A stretch of DNA of 64,000 bases. Source: Peptococcaceae bacterium (GTDB lineage: Bacteria; Bacillota; Peptococcia; DRI-13; PHAD01). Each line of letters opens with the position of its first letter. Within the stretch, counting starts at the first letter, position 1. A program made the position numbers and the translations under genes. Below are positions 44,438-52,110 of this stretch, one piece after another. The stretch lies in assembly GCA_024655825.1 (NCBI GenBank), contig JANLFJ010000006.1:1-64000 (forward strand), in the 5' to 3' direction. Under the pieces are notes generated by a model. That model worked only from the letters and a program-made list of their open reading frames with translations. It had not been told where the DNA came from and did not search any database.

Positions 44438-45239
44438 CGGATGTCGCCTCCTTTCCGGGCATGACTGGGACAGGCACCGACACCAGGCTAAGCAATACGT
44501 CTTCCCAGCCTGTTGCAGTCTGCAGCGCATCTCCCCGCCATTCCGCCCAATGCGGGCAATAGGGGATTTCCGCCTCTATTTTTCTGCCCAGCAAGGCCTC
44601 GATTTGACCGGCGGAAAGAGCGGGTTTCTCCCTGCCATGATTCAACACCAGCCGGAATTTGTTAATGTCAAAACAGAGGTCATGGACCAGTATGCTTAGG
44701 TAACGCCCGATGTGCCGCACCGGGCCGTCCCCCAGAATGACCGGTATTACAACCAGATCGGCCGCATCCAAGGCGGCCAAGGTAGCCTCCATGGCCAGGT
44801 TCCGATTGGTGTCCAGAACCACGACATCAAATTGTCCGGCCAAGCCGCTCACCATGCTTAGCAATTCGACCCTCCCCAGGTTTTCAGCCCGCACGATGTC
44901 GCCGGGACCGGAGAGGAGATGGACTCCTGTAGGTTTCAGACAAGAAAGCTTTGAAGCTGTTTTGGCCGGATCGAAGTCGCCCCGCAGTATATCGCTTGCA
45001 ACCTGGTCCAGGCTATAACCCCCGTGGGGGAAGTCCGGGGTCAGCAGGTCAAAGTCCACGCAGACGACCCGTTTTTTTGCCCCCGCTAAGGTGGCGGAAA
45101 CGGCAGCGGCCAGAACAGTTTTTCCCGTTGCCTTGGGCGACCAGAAGGCAATCACGCGGGGAATGGCACTGTGCTTTTCCCCGGAACCATCGCTTTTTTT
45201 CTTCTGCCTCCTTATAGCGGATAATTTGTTTATTATCAT
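44415..45239 (-). CDS. cpaE: CpaE/TadZ-like ParA-type ATPase
   Basis: A 274-residue MinD/ParA-type protein. The P-loop is KATGKT, a variant lacking the usual GG, in SPKATGKTVLAAAVSATLAG. Later blocks are VVCVDFDLLTPDFPHGG and FDVVVLDTNRNLAMEATLA. It would place the pilus machinery at the pole or membrane. The start at 45239 uses the ATGA that overlaps the cpaB stop at 45236-45238. The frame runs without a stop into upstream DNA only because cpaB is shifted, so a single 502-residue fusion is not real. Confidence 0.85.
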   Translation of the reverse strand: MIINKLSAIRRQKKKSDGSGEKHSAIPRVIAFWSPKATGKTVLAAAVSATLAGAKKRVVCVDFDLLTPDFPHGGYSLDQVASDILRGDFDPAKTASKLSCLKPTGVHLLSGPGDIVRAENLGRVELLSMVSGLAGQFDVVVLDTNRNLAMEATLAALDAADLVVIPVILGDGPVRHIGRYLSILVHDLCFDINKFRLVLNHGREKPALSAGQIEALLGRKIEAEIPYCPHWAEWRGDALQTATGWEDVLLSLVSVPVPVMPGKEATSDGCSELG

Positions 45240-45923
45240 TGAATGCTGCCCCCTGTCACAATAAAGGTAGGTACGTCTTTGACCGGCTGGCTCTGCGGCA
45301 AGTACCGGGCTAAAGACAGTTCCCCCGTATTGGCGGCGGCGTTCAGCAGGTTGGCCTGGACTGCCGTCACCAGCACTTGAACCACACTCGGCACTGCCGC
45401 AGACCCCCTGGGTTTTCCCTTCTTTCCCGCTGATGGCCTGTCCGTTCTGGTTGAGGATTCCCACGATTGTGATGCCGGAAAGAAGCAATTTGCTCTCACC
45501 CCCTCCCCGGTTGGATCGATCAGCCGCAAATAGAAAAACATCCACCCGGTCGCCCGGCTGGATGCCTCCCGCTGATTGCAAGGTTGCAGGGATGGAAAAA
45601 ACCCGGTTCCCGGGTTCGGGCAGTGTGACCGGATGGTCCTTGACCATGGGCGGAAGCAGGTATTCGCCCTTCCAGATTTTCTGGCCGGCCAGTTTTCCGC
45701 CGGGAATAGCCGAGAAGGCTTTTTCGGGCACCGCGGCGGCCGGGATGCTCCGCACTTCCAGGTTCTCGGGAGTAAGGGGCGCGTTGGCTTCGATGTCTCT
45801 GGTTGCCACAGCTACAGGAACATAGGCCACTTGCTTGTCCGACGTGCTCACCATCAATAGGCAGGTAATGGCCAGAGCAGCCACCAGGGAAACCGCCAGG
45901 CGTACGACACGTTTGTTAAACAA
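45236..45923 (-). pseudogene. cpaB: CpaB/RcpC-like SAF-domain pilus protein with a +1 frameshift
   Basis: An N-terminal membrane helix, then a SAF domain (VPVAVATRDIEANAPLTPEN, GKLAGQKIWKGEYLLPPMVK) and the RcpC domain (FSIPATLQSAGGIQPGDRVD). Beyond residue ~170 the frame goes wrong. The right continuation, AAVPSVVQVLVTAVQANLLN and SLARYLPQSQPVKDVPTFIV, is in another frame and ends at 45236. The join lies in a run of five G (45404-45408 on the plus strand as C), where one extra base explains it. It could be a true lesion, a sequencing error or a phase-variable site. TTG start with GGAGGTG. Confidence 0.8.
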
Positions 45924-45963
45924 TTACAGACACCTCCGTTTTTTTATTGGGGAAAATAAAAAA

Positions 45964-45990
45964 TCCCCTCACTGTTCTCCAGTGAAGGGA
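45964..45990 (-). terminator. Terminator just upstream of cpaB (possible attenuator)
   Basis: TCCC-TCACTG paired with CAGTGA-GGGA, then a long U-tract (TTTTTTATTTT) on the minus strand. It ends only ~40 bases before the cpaB start, leaving little room for a promoter, so it must be read through or regulated. Confidence 0.65.
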
Positions 45991-46010
45991 ATATGAAACA
46001 ATATGTGATC

Positions 46011-46030
46011 CGCATTATATGGATAATGCG
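46011..46030 (-). other. Perfect 8-bp hairpin in the cpaB leader
   Basis: CGCATTAT and ATAATGCG around ATGG. It lies just before the terminator at 45964-45990 in the direction of transcription. Confidence 0.5.
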
Positions 46031-46630
46031 TAGTTCAGGCATGGAGCAACAAGACCAGGTACGCTGTTAGTTATAGGGTGTAACATACGTCCCACAACCC
46101 CGATAAAAAAGTGTTTCTGCTAAAGGTAAATGCCATATATCTGCTCACAATAATTGACCAAATGTAATCTTGAAACTGCTGTATTCCTTTCAGGCACCTG
46201 TGTTGCAGCCTGTCAAGGGCGAGCGTAGCGAGTTCATTTTACCCTTGACGGGCATCACCCAGCCAAAACCCTTTTGCCCAGGTTCAGGGCTAACCTGACC
46301 CCTGCCACCCGGCGAAGGGCGGGGGTTTGGGGGTAGCGCCCCCAAAACTAAACTGCGGACAGCGGTCATGAGCAGTAGGATTTTCCAGAAAAATCACGGC
46401 AATGCAATGTTAGTATTTGGCAATAATAAATCGTTACTTAATGCTCGAATGTATTGAAGTTACTAAGTTTTGAAGGTGGTCATATATCATAAGCAATTTA
46501 TTCGGCCAAGCATATTGAGTCAATTGCGGTCATATAGCCTGAGCAGCGACAATAAAAGAGCCTGCATTACGTCTGATTACAGCTTTTACCTAATCTCAGT
46601 TAATCTCAGTCAAACGTTACCATATACAAT

Positions 46631-48094
46631 CTATCTTATTTTAATAAACTTTCGACCCGTGCGAGCTAAACAAACCCCATCTTTAATAACGAATGCCTCT
46701 ATCCAATGAGTCCCTTTATATAAAGTATGTTCCCAATGATATGGACTATAATTATTACCTTCTGCGAGAAAACCGCCACGCAAGTCACCTGCTTTAGTTG
46801 CTTCTTCCCCGGTGTTAACTATCTGCCATTGTATCTCATATGGAGCAGGCACATTTGTATTAACACGGAATCTTAACCAAACATTTGCTGGTACTGGACG
46901 TTCCGAAATTGTCCATAATTTTTTAAGTGTTTTTCGATTAAAATGAACAGAACCACTAATATCGGCTTTATAAAGAAGATTTTGAGGCCATATCGGCGGT
47001 TTACAATGATCAGTTTTGCCGAGAGGAGGAATTTGAGGCTGCTTAGTCAGCAAGAACGTAGAACCAGAAGATAAACCCATATCAAATGCGACTTTTTCCA
47101 TTATACTTTTCCCTAGAATAGGACTTAATGATTTTGTCATTTCAGTGATATGTTGTTCTTTGACTGTAGCAAAGTCACTTCGAACTCTGTCCAACCACAT
47201 TATAAATACTGTCCGTCTTTCAGGGTATTCGTTCCATTTATCTGCAAAATTCTCTTCCGCAACGGGATTAGTAACCCACCATTTATCACCTTTTCGTTCA
47301 ATAAATTTTGGCATATCCTGAACAATACTCTCTAAAGCATCATAAATATCTGCTTGTCCACGGTATGCTTTAGCTGCAAGTGTCGTTATTATTATAGAAA
47401 TTGGTTTGTTGTCAGGTTGATCTTGAAAATATATATCACGATGCCGTTTTAAAATTTGAACAGCTATCTGAAGTGGTGTTTTAACTTGCCATTCGGGCAC
47501 GTCTTCAACTTTGGCATTAAAAGATTTTGCAAGAGCAGCTCTCTTTTCAAGAAAAATTACTTCCATTCGCTTATAGAACCATTCTGCATAAGCCTTGGGA
47601 TTACTTTTCTGCCATAGTTTAAGCTCTGTGTCAGTAAGCAAAATACCTGTAGGTTCGTCTTCCAAGTTATGAATAGATGGGAGAATATCCATATGGAATT
47701 TAGGTAGTGAGTTTTGCGCAGGATAGTTTAGCGTCCAACACCTTCGTGATTGTTCCAGCATGCTGTTAAAATCAGGACGTAATTTAAGCCTGTTTCCTAC
47801 AATTGTTTTTAAATTATCCTGCGTCGTTTGTTCTTTTGCCAGATTAAGAGTACAAACTAAGTCAATATCATATTCATCTTCACCATTGATTGGACGAACT
47901 ACTGTACCAAGTCGGAAAGAACCCTGTGGATAAATTTCCGGGGAATACTTTTTCAGTTCAGATGAATCATCTCCCAACCATGCCCCTACATCTTCATATT
48001 TTATTGTAGCATCTTCGTATACATAATCTGGAATATCTAGGGCAGAAGATACTCTGGTTAGAATATCACTTATCGGATTACCATTTGCTAACAT
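46631..48094 (-). CDS. CBASS cyclic-oligonucleotide synthase (CD-NTase with AGS-C domain)
   Basis: A 487-residue nucleotidyltransferase. The catalytic core is GSFRLGT (58-64), the metal pair EYDID (D76, D78) and a third acidic residue in FHMDILPS near 136. Residues about 370-487 form the AGS-C sensor domain (WPQNLLYKADISG, RFRVNTNVPAPYEIQWQIVN, HWEHTLYKGTHWIEAFV). On phage infection it would make a cyclic di- or trinucleotide that activates CapV. AAGGAGG precedes the ATG. It overlaps capV by 7 bases. Confidence 0.9.
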   Translation of the reverse strand: MLANGNPISDILTRVSSALDIPDYVYEDATIKYEDVGAWLGDDSSELKKYSPEIYPQGSFRLGTVVRPINGEDEYDIDLVCTLNLAKEQTTQDNLKTIVGNRLKLRPDFNSMLEQSRRCWTLNYPAQNSLPKFHMDILPSIHNLEDEPTGILLTDTELKLWQKSNPKAYAEWFYKRMEVIFLEKRAALAKSFNAKVEDVPEWQVKTPLQIAVQILKRHRDIYFQDQPDNKPISIIITTLAAKAYRGQADIYDALESIVQDMPKFIERKGDKWWVTNPVAEENFADKWNEYPERRTVFIMWLDRVRSDFATVKEQHITEMTKSLSPILGKSIMEKVAFDMGLSSGSTFLLTKQPQIPPLGKTDHCKPPIWPQNLLYKADISGSVHFNRKTLKKLWTISERPVPANVWLRFRVNTNVPAPYEIQWQIVNTGEEATKAGDLRGGFLAEGNNYSPYHWEHTLYKGTHWIEAFVIKDGVCLARTGRKFIKIR

Positions 48095-49074
48095 ACGCTT
48101 TCCTCCTTACCTACGGAATAAAGCGGAGTATACTGAATTGCTTTATGTTCTTTAAATATTTTTTCAAATATAGGTATAAATTGTCGGCTTGCATGAGAAG
48201 CTTTCCCAATTAAGTCATCAGCCTTATTAGCACCATCTAGTGTAAATTCTCCTGCTGCCACTTTTGGATTAATCCTATGGACTTTCTCTTTCCCAAGTAG
48301 TAATCCTGCCTGGTTGTTTGCTGCTATACTTTGTCCTCTCATAATTACATCAATTACATCATTACCCCTTACCCAGGCGAATTTACCACCTTTATTTAGG
48401 CGTTCATGACGTGCTATTACCTCATCTGATGTTCCGATACTAAGTACAGACAATGCATCTAAATGTACACCTAACAACTTGTATGCTTCAATTATCCCAA
48501 CCATTGTCGGATTGTTTGCCCATACTCCCCCGTCTATCAAGCGTATATTGTCAACTTCACGTGTACAAGGGAAAAAAGTTGGTGCTGCTGTGGTTGCGAG
48601 TGCAACTTTCCATGCAGGTACTTTATAGTCTCGTCTGAGTTTTTCATGATGTGGGGTCTTAAATAGATAAACATCATCATCCCCGATATTATAGGACGGT
48701 ATGACCAGACGAACTTTACTATCTCCTAATGTTTTATCACCAAAACACTTCTGTAATGCTTCTTTAAGTGGCTGATTAGAATACTTATAGCGAAACCATT
48801 GTATGAGTCCTTTATAAAAAGGTATTGGTGGGAATATTTGCTGACCATAATCCAAATAGAAATTTACAATTTCTCGTGGTCTCATACCTAATCCCAATCC
48901 CAATGCAATAATACCACCTGTAGATGTACCAGTTATTAAATCAAAATGTTCAATAATGTTAACACCGGTATCTTCTTCTATCGCAGCAAGTATTGCAGCT
49001 GAAAAAAGGCCTTTAATACCTCCGCCATCAAGAGAAAGGATGTGAAACTTTTTAGATAAAGGGCCCTGCTGCAT
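48088..49074 (-). CDS. CBASS effector CapV, patatin-like phospholipase
   Basis: A 328-residue patatin. The oxyanion hole is DGGGIKG near residues 13-19, the nucleophile elbow is GTSTG near residue 50, and the catalytic Asp is in LIDGGVWANNPT. When a cyclic nucleotide binds, such enzymes cut membrane phospholipids and kill the infected cell. ATG 49074 has GGAGG 8 bases ahead. It is immediately upstream of the CD-NTase gene. No Cap2/Cap3 (E1/E2/JAB) genes follow, so this is a minimal type I CBASS. Confidence 0.9.
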   Translation of the reverse strand: MQQGPLSKKFHILSLDGGGIKGLFSAAILAAIEEDTGVNIIEHFDLITGTSTGGIIALGLGLGMRPREIVNFYLDYGQQIFPPIPFYKGLIQWFRYKYSNQPLKEALQKCFGDKTLGDSKVRLVIPSYNIGDDDVYLFKTPHHEKLRRDYKVPAWKVALATTAAPTFFPCTREVDNIRLIDGGVWANNPTMVGIIEAYKLLGVHLDALSVLSIGTSDEVIARHERLNKGGKFAWVRGNDVIDVIMRGQSIAANNQAGLLLGKEKVHRINPKVAAGEFTLDGANKADDLIGKASHASRQFIPIFEKIFKEHKAIQYTPLYSVGKEESVC

Positions 49075-49323
49075 GTTATTATCCTCCATATAATATTTAA
49101 AATGATATAACCTCTATTCCTATGAGTCGGTTTAACGCATTGATGGTATATACTACTTAAGCCTAAATAATTACTATTTAGAGAACATATGTTGCCTCAT
49201 TCAAACTTCCCATTATAAACATTAGCTCACGTTGCCATTTGTGATATTATTCTGACAAGCCCTGTCTGTATATCAAATATACTTTTATACTTTGTTAAAG
49301 TCTTGTACACACATAATTACCTG

Positions 49324-49347
49324 CTAAAAATATTCTCCACAAGCCAT
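49324..49347 (-). other. Eight-codon leader-like frame
   Basis: AGGAGG at a good distance before ATG GCT TGT GGA GAA TAT TTT TAG. The site is too good to ignore, but the frame is too short to be a protein. It may be the front of a deleted gene or a leader. Confidence 0.3.
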
Positions 49348-49414
49348 AATTTTCCTCCTAATGATAAATACTTACATTTTTCATCTTTGTATAATCAATT
49401 TAGCCTTTAGTAAA

Positions 49415-49441
49415 AAGGCCCGACAATATATGCCGGACCTT
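49415..49441 (-). terminator. Terminator after parB
   Basis: AAGGCCCG-C pairs with G-CGGACCTT with two mismatches, followed on the minus strand by TTTTTACT. It is about 25 bases past the parB stop. Confidence 0.55.
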
Positions 49442-49465
49442 AAGTATTTTGTAATTCTATTTTCT

Positions 49466-50458
49466 TCAGCCTTCACTCTTGGCTTCCTTCTTTTTCTCAA
49501 AGTAAAGGATTAGCGCCTTTTCGATAATCTCTTCAATCTCAGCCTGCTTCTGTCCGGAGGAGAAGAATTTTGCCACAAGCTTGGCCTTAAGCTTGAAGGC
49601 AACAGGCTTATCCGACTTCTTCTTTTTATCAAGCTCGCCGGCCAATACTGAATATACTATGTCTTTATCAAGCTTTCCGGCTTCTGAATATGAACGCAGA
49701 ATTTCGGCTTTGCTCATATCAACCTTAAAACCATTTTCAGCCATAATGGCTTCAACATCCCTCTGCTCATTTTCCCGCAAATAAGAAAGCGCTACTGCCG
49801 GAATAAAGGCAATTTCTTCTTTATCCACTCTTGCAAGGAGTTCAGGAATAAGCTCATTTAGCCGTAAATACCGGGCAACAGTTGGCCTTGAGAGACTGTA
49901 TTTTATGCCTGTTTTTCCTAGGCTTGTTAACCTCGTCTCAACTTGAGACGAAGTTCTATTTCCCCTTATTTCATGCGGGTTCAGGAGCTTTTCCAGCTCA
50001 TTTATCAGGTCTGTTCGAGCCCCTTGTTTTTTTAGCGTCTTATGATGCATTGCCAAGGCAATGGCCCTTTCTGAATGGCACAGATCAGCGAATGAACGTT
50101 GCATCAGGTTGGTTTCGGTTACAATCAAGGCCGCCTCTTCATCGGTAAGCTTGTCTTTTATTACCGCCGGTATCGTTTGTAATCCGGCGGTTTTGGCTGC
50201 GTTGACCCGGTTATGCCCTGACAAGATTTCATATTTTTCCTCGCCTTTGGGCCGGACAATAATCGGCACAATCACGCCAAGCTCCTTGACGCTCCGTACT
50301 ATGTCGTCGAACCGCTCTCCCGAATACAACTTGAACGGATGATTTTCATAAGGCTGGAGTGTGGATAGGGGGAGCTCCTTTACCCCCTCGGCTTCTTTCG
50401 TCTCATCGCCGAAAATATCTTTGAAGGATTGAATTCTTCCCTTTTCTCTAATTTCCAT
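49466..50458 (-). CDS. parB: ParB-like partition protein
   Basis: A 330-residue ParB/RepB-type protein. The N-terminal ParB/sulfiredoxin-like domain is clear (LSTLQPYENHPFKLYSGERF, YEILSGHNRVNAAKTAGLQT, TNLMQRSFADLCHSERAIAL), followed by a HTH (SRPTVARYLRLNELIPEL) and a C-terminal dimerisation helix. It starts inside the parA stop (overlap of 11 bases). It differs from the oriC-linked Spo0J type and fits plasmid or element partition systems. Confidence 0.85.
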   Translation of the reverse strand: MEIREKGRIQSFKDIFGDETKEAEGVKELPLSTLQPYENHPFKLYSGERFDDIVRSVKELGVIVPIIVRPKGEEKYEILSGHNRVNAAKTAGLQTIPAVIKDKLTDEEAALIVTETNLMQRSFADLCHSERAIALAMHHKTLKKQGARTDLINELEKLLNPHEIRGNRTSSQVETRLTSLGKTGIKYSLSRPTVARYLRLNELIPELLARVDKEEIAFIPAVALSYLRENEQRDVEAIMAENGFKVDMSKAEILRSYSEAGKLDKDIVYSVLAGELDKKKKSDKPVAFKLKAKLVAKFFSSGQKQAEIEEIIEKALILYFEKKKEAKSEG

Positions 50459-51242
50459 AGCTCAGATACTCCCTTCCAAAGTTTTTGTACGCTTGGGCCA
50501 CCTTGCTTTTGCCGTCGTATTCCAGAATGCTTTGTGAATTGTAGCTGGCTTCTCCGACCTTGACGGATACCGGTATTTTGCTGTCGAAGATCCTTAAGCC
50601 CCCCTTGTAAGCGTCGTTCAACAGGTTCATTATTTCTTTGGCCAGCTTTGTCCTGCCGGCAAACATGGTAATCAGGATACCGTCAATTTTGATGCCGGGA
50701 TTGATGCGTTTCTTGACCCTGGCAATTGTTTTGAGCAGAAGCTCCAGGCCTTTGGCTGAAAGGTACTGCGCTGTGGCGGGGATAAGAACGCTTTCGCAGG
50801 CCGCAAGGGCGTTGATGGTCAGCATGCCGAGCGCAGGCATGCAGTCAATAATGATGTAATCGTACCGGTCCCGCAGCTTCTCTAATACGGAAAGCAAGAT
50901 CATTTCCCGGCTCATTACATTGACCAGGCTCATTTCAACTGCCGAAAGCTCTATACTGCTGGGAAGAAGGTCAAGATTGCTGAAAGAAAGCAGGTATTCA
51001 CCCCTGTCCGGCAGTTCCTTATCTTCCACCGCCGCCATCATTAAGTGGTAGATGGTGGTTTTCAGCTCATCGGGACGGTCAATGCCAAAACACATTGTCA
51101 GGTTGGCCTGGGGATCGAAGTCGGTTAAGAGCACCTTTTTCCCAAGCTCCGACAAAACATAAGCCAGGTTTAAGGCTGTTGTGGTTTTTCCCACGCCGCC
51201 CTTCTGGTTGGCGATTGCCACAATTTTGCACTTGTTGCTCAT
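50448..51242 (-). CDS. parA: ParA-like partition ATPase
   Basis: A 264-residue ParA/Soj family ATPase. Walker A is deviant KGGVGKTTT (NQKGGVGKTT, residues 10-19), Walker A' YDYIIIDCMPALG, and the fold ends in a lysine-rich region. ATG 51242 has GGAAGGAGATAAAA in front, which makes it better than a start 36 bases upstream. Coupled to parB. It partitions or stabilises an element, possibly the integrated element bounded by the tRNA. Confidence 0.88.
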   Translation of the reverse strand: MSNKCKIVAIANQKGGVGKTTTALNLAYVLSELGKKVLLTDFDPQANLTMCFGIDRPDELKTTIYHLMMAAVEDKELPDRGEYLLSFSNLDLLPSSIELSAVEMSLVNVMSREMILLSVLEKLRDRYDYIIIDCMPALGMLTINALAACESVLIPATAQYLSAKGLELLLKTIARVKKRINPGIKIDGILITMFAGRTKLAKEIMNLLNDAYKGGLRIFDSKIPVSVKVGEASYNSQSILEYDGKSKVAQAYKNFGREYLSYGN

Positions 51243-51303
51243 TTTTATCTCCTTCCGTTTTGCTAATTTTTCATTCACATCAGATTCCGGTGAAAAACAA
51301 AAA

Positions 51304-51333
51304 GACTACGCGGTGCAAAGAAACCGCATAGTC
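51304..51333 (-). terminator. Terminator upstream of parA
   Basis: GACTA-GCGGT paired with ACCGC-TAGTC (one mismatch) and a U-rich tail TTTTTGTTTTT on the minus strand. It lies only ~60 bases before the parA start, so it may insulate or attenuate parAB. Confidence 0.75.
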
Positions 51334-51471
51334 CCAATAGTGAAGCCTTATTTAATTCTTATACTAAACCTAAACTCAAGATGACAAACGCAAGTTTCTT
51401 TGATGTTCACACTTAGCAGCCTGTCATCGTCAATTCGGTTTGGCCAACATGCCATTTTATTAAAATGAAAA

Positions 51472-51493
51472 CTGAGACCGCAATCGACCTCAG
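51472..51493 (-). terminator. Terminator just after tRNA-Ala
   Basis: CTGAG paired with CTCAG plus inner weak pairs, followed by TTTTCATTTT on the minus strand, 13 bases past the CCA end. Confidence 0.5.
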
Positions 51494-51505
51494 ATGTTTT
51501 TGATA

Positions 51506-51581
51506 TGGTGGAGCATAGCGGACTTGAACCGCTGACCTCTTGACTGCCAGTCAAGCGTTCTCCCAGCTGAACTAATGCCCC
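51506..51581 (-). tRNA. tRNA-Ala (anticodon GGC)
   Basis: The cloverleaf is complete, including CCA at 51506-51508. The acceptor stem GGGGCAT pairs with ATGCTCC, with the G3-U70 pair that identifies tRNA-Ala. The anticodon loop is CTGGCAG, giving anticodon GGC. The T loop reads GGTTCAAGTCC. It lies at the junction between core genes (above 51.7 kb) and the accessory segment, and a second tRNA fragment sits 65 bases upstream, so it may be an integration site. Confidence 0.93.
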
Positions 51582-51645
51582 AGTTATTCCCTTTTCTGGT
51601 ATTAATTTCCTGTTGCGCTTTTCCGGGGTGCGTAACTGTATCATC

Positions 51646-51671
51646 CACGCTCCCAACTGCGCTAATGCCCC
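51646..51671 (-). repeat. 5' fragment of a tRNA gene (possible attachment scar)
   Basis: GGGGCATTAGCGCAGTTGGGAG matches the first ~22 bases of a tRNA (acceptor 5' strand and D arm) and is like the start of tRNA-Ala at 51581 but with a different D arm. The sequence then departs from any tRNA. It could be what is left of a tRNA after recombination. Confidence 0.6.
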
Positions 51672-51764
51672 GGTATTCGTATAAATATGGTCACAGTTAA
51701 GATTATATGTATTAAAGGCGTTCTTGTCAACGCGAATAATCTGGCATAAACTGGGTTGGGCCGC

Positions 51765-52109
51765 TCATTCCTCGAAAGGAACCTGCGGAGCGTCGGCCCA
51801 GAGCCTCTCCAGGCTGTAAAAGTTTCTTTCCTCATCCTGGAAGATATGGACGATCACCACACCGAAATCCATTAAAATCCACCTGCCTTCGGGGTAACCT
51901 TCCCTTCTGGCCAAGGGCAGGCCGGCTTTGTTCATTTCCTCTTCCACGTGATCCGCAATGGCCTGGGTTTGCACGCGTGAATTCCCGCTGGCAAGGACAA
52001 AGTAATCGGTTAAAAGCGACAATTCCTCCAGCTTTAAAATGCTGATCTCTCTTCCTTTTTTTTCGGCTATGGCCCGTGCAGCCAGTACAGCCAGTTCTCT
52101 GCTTTTCAT
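51765..52109 (-). CDS. rsfS: Ribosome silencing factor RsfS
   Basis: A 114-residue RsfS/YbeB/iojap protein with KKGREISILKLEELSLLTDYFVLASGNS and QTQAIADHVEEE... split by turns, then EGRWILMDFGVVIVHIF, the conserved iojap core. It binds ribosomal protein uL14 and blocks 30S joining in poor conditions. It follows yqeK by one base, the usual Firmicutes order. Confidence 0.95.
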   Translation of the reverse strand: MKSRELAVLAARAIAEKKGREISILKLEELSLLTDYFVLASGNSRVQTQAIADHVEEEMNKAGLPLARREGYPEGRWILMDFGVVIVHIFQDEERNFYSLERLWADAPQVPFEE

Positions 52110-52110
52110 A

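Larger units (their letters stand above)
45924..46630. other. Long gap between CBASS and pilus operons with repeats
   Basis: No coding frame. It holds a terminator (45964-45990), a perfect hairpin (46011-46030), a long inverted repeat TGTCAAGGG...CCCTTGACG (46211-46250), and TTTGGGGG/CCCCCAAA (46326-46346). The left part forms the likely leader of cpaB. The rest resembles repetitive ends of mobile DNA. Confidence 0.5.
49090..49465. other. AT-rich intergenic region
   Basis: It contains the end of the parB unit (terminator near 49415-49441), the upstream region of the CBASS operon and a tiny frame at 49324-49347. I cannot point to a firm CBASS promoter. Confidence 0.5.

Noticed and set aside
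44415-45923. A single 502-residue CpaB-CpaE fusion protein
   Set aside because: The middle part is out of frame. The right CpaB tail is in another frame and ends at a TGA overlapping an ATG for cpaE, so it is two genes with a shift.
46000-46140. c-di-GMP riboswitch upstream of the pilus operon
   Set aside because: The expected conserved blocks of class I or II were not found, so I report only a leader with a terminator.
9800-46400. Several hairpins that could suggest CRISPR repeats
   Set aside because: They occur singly with different sequences; no regular repeat-spacer series or Cas gene was seen anywhere in the window.
49466-51242. Chromosomal Soj-Spo0J pair near oriC
   Set aside because: No rnmV, gidA/B or dnaA neighbours; it sits beside a tRNA with accessory genes, so an element partition pair fits better.
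51348-51656. A 102-residue minus-strand frame over the tRNA
   Set aside because: It translates through tRNA-Ala and its terminator, so it is not coding.
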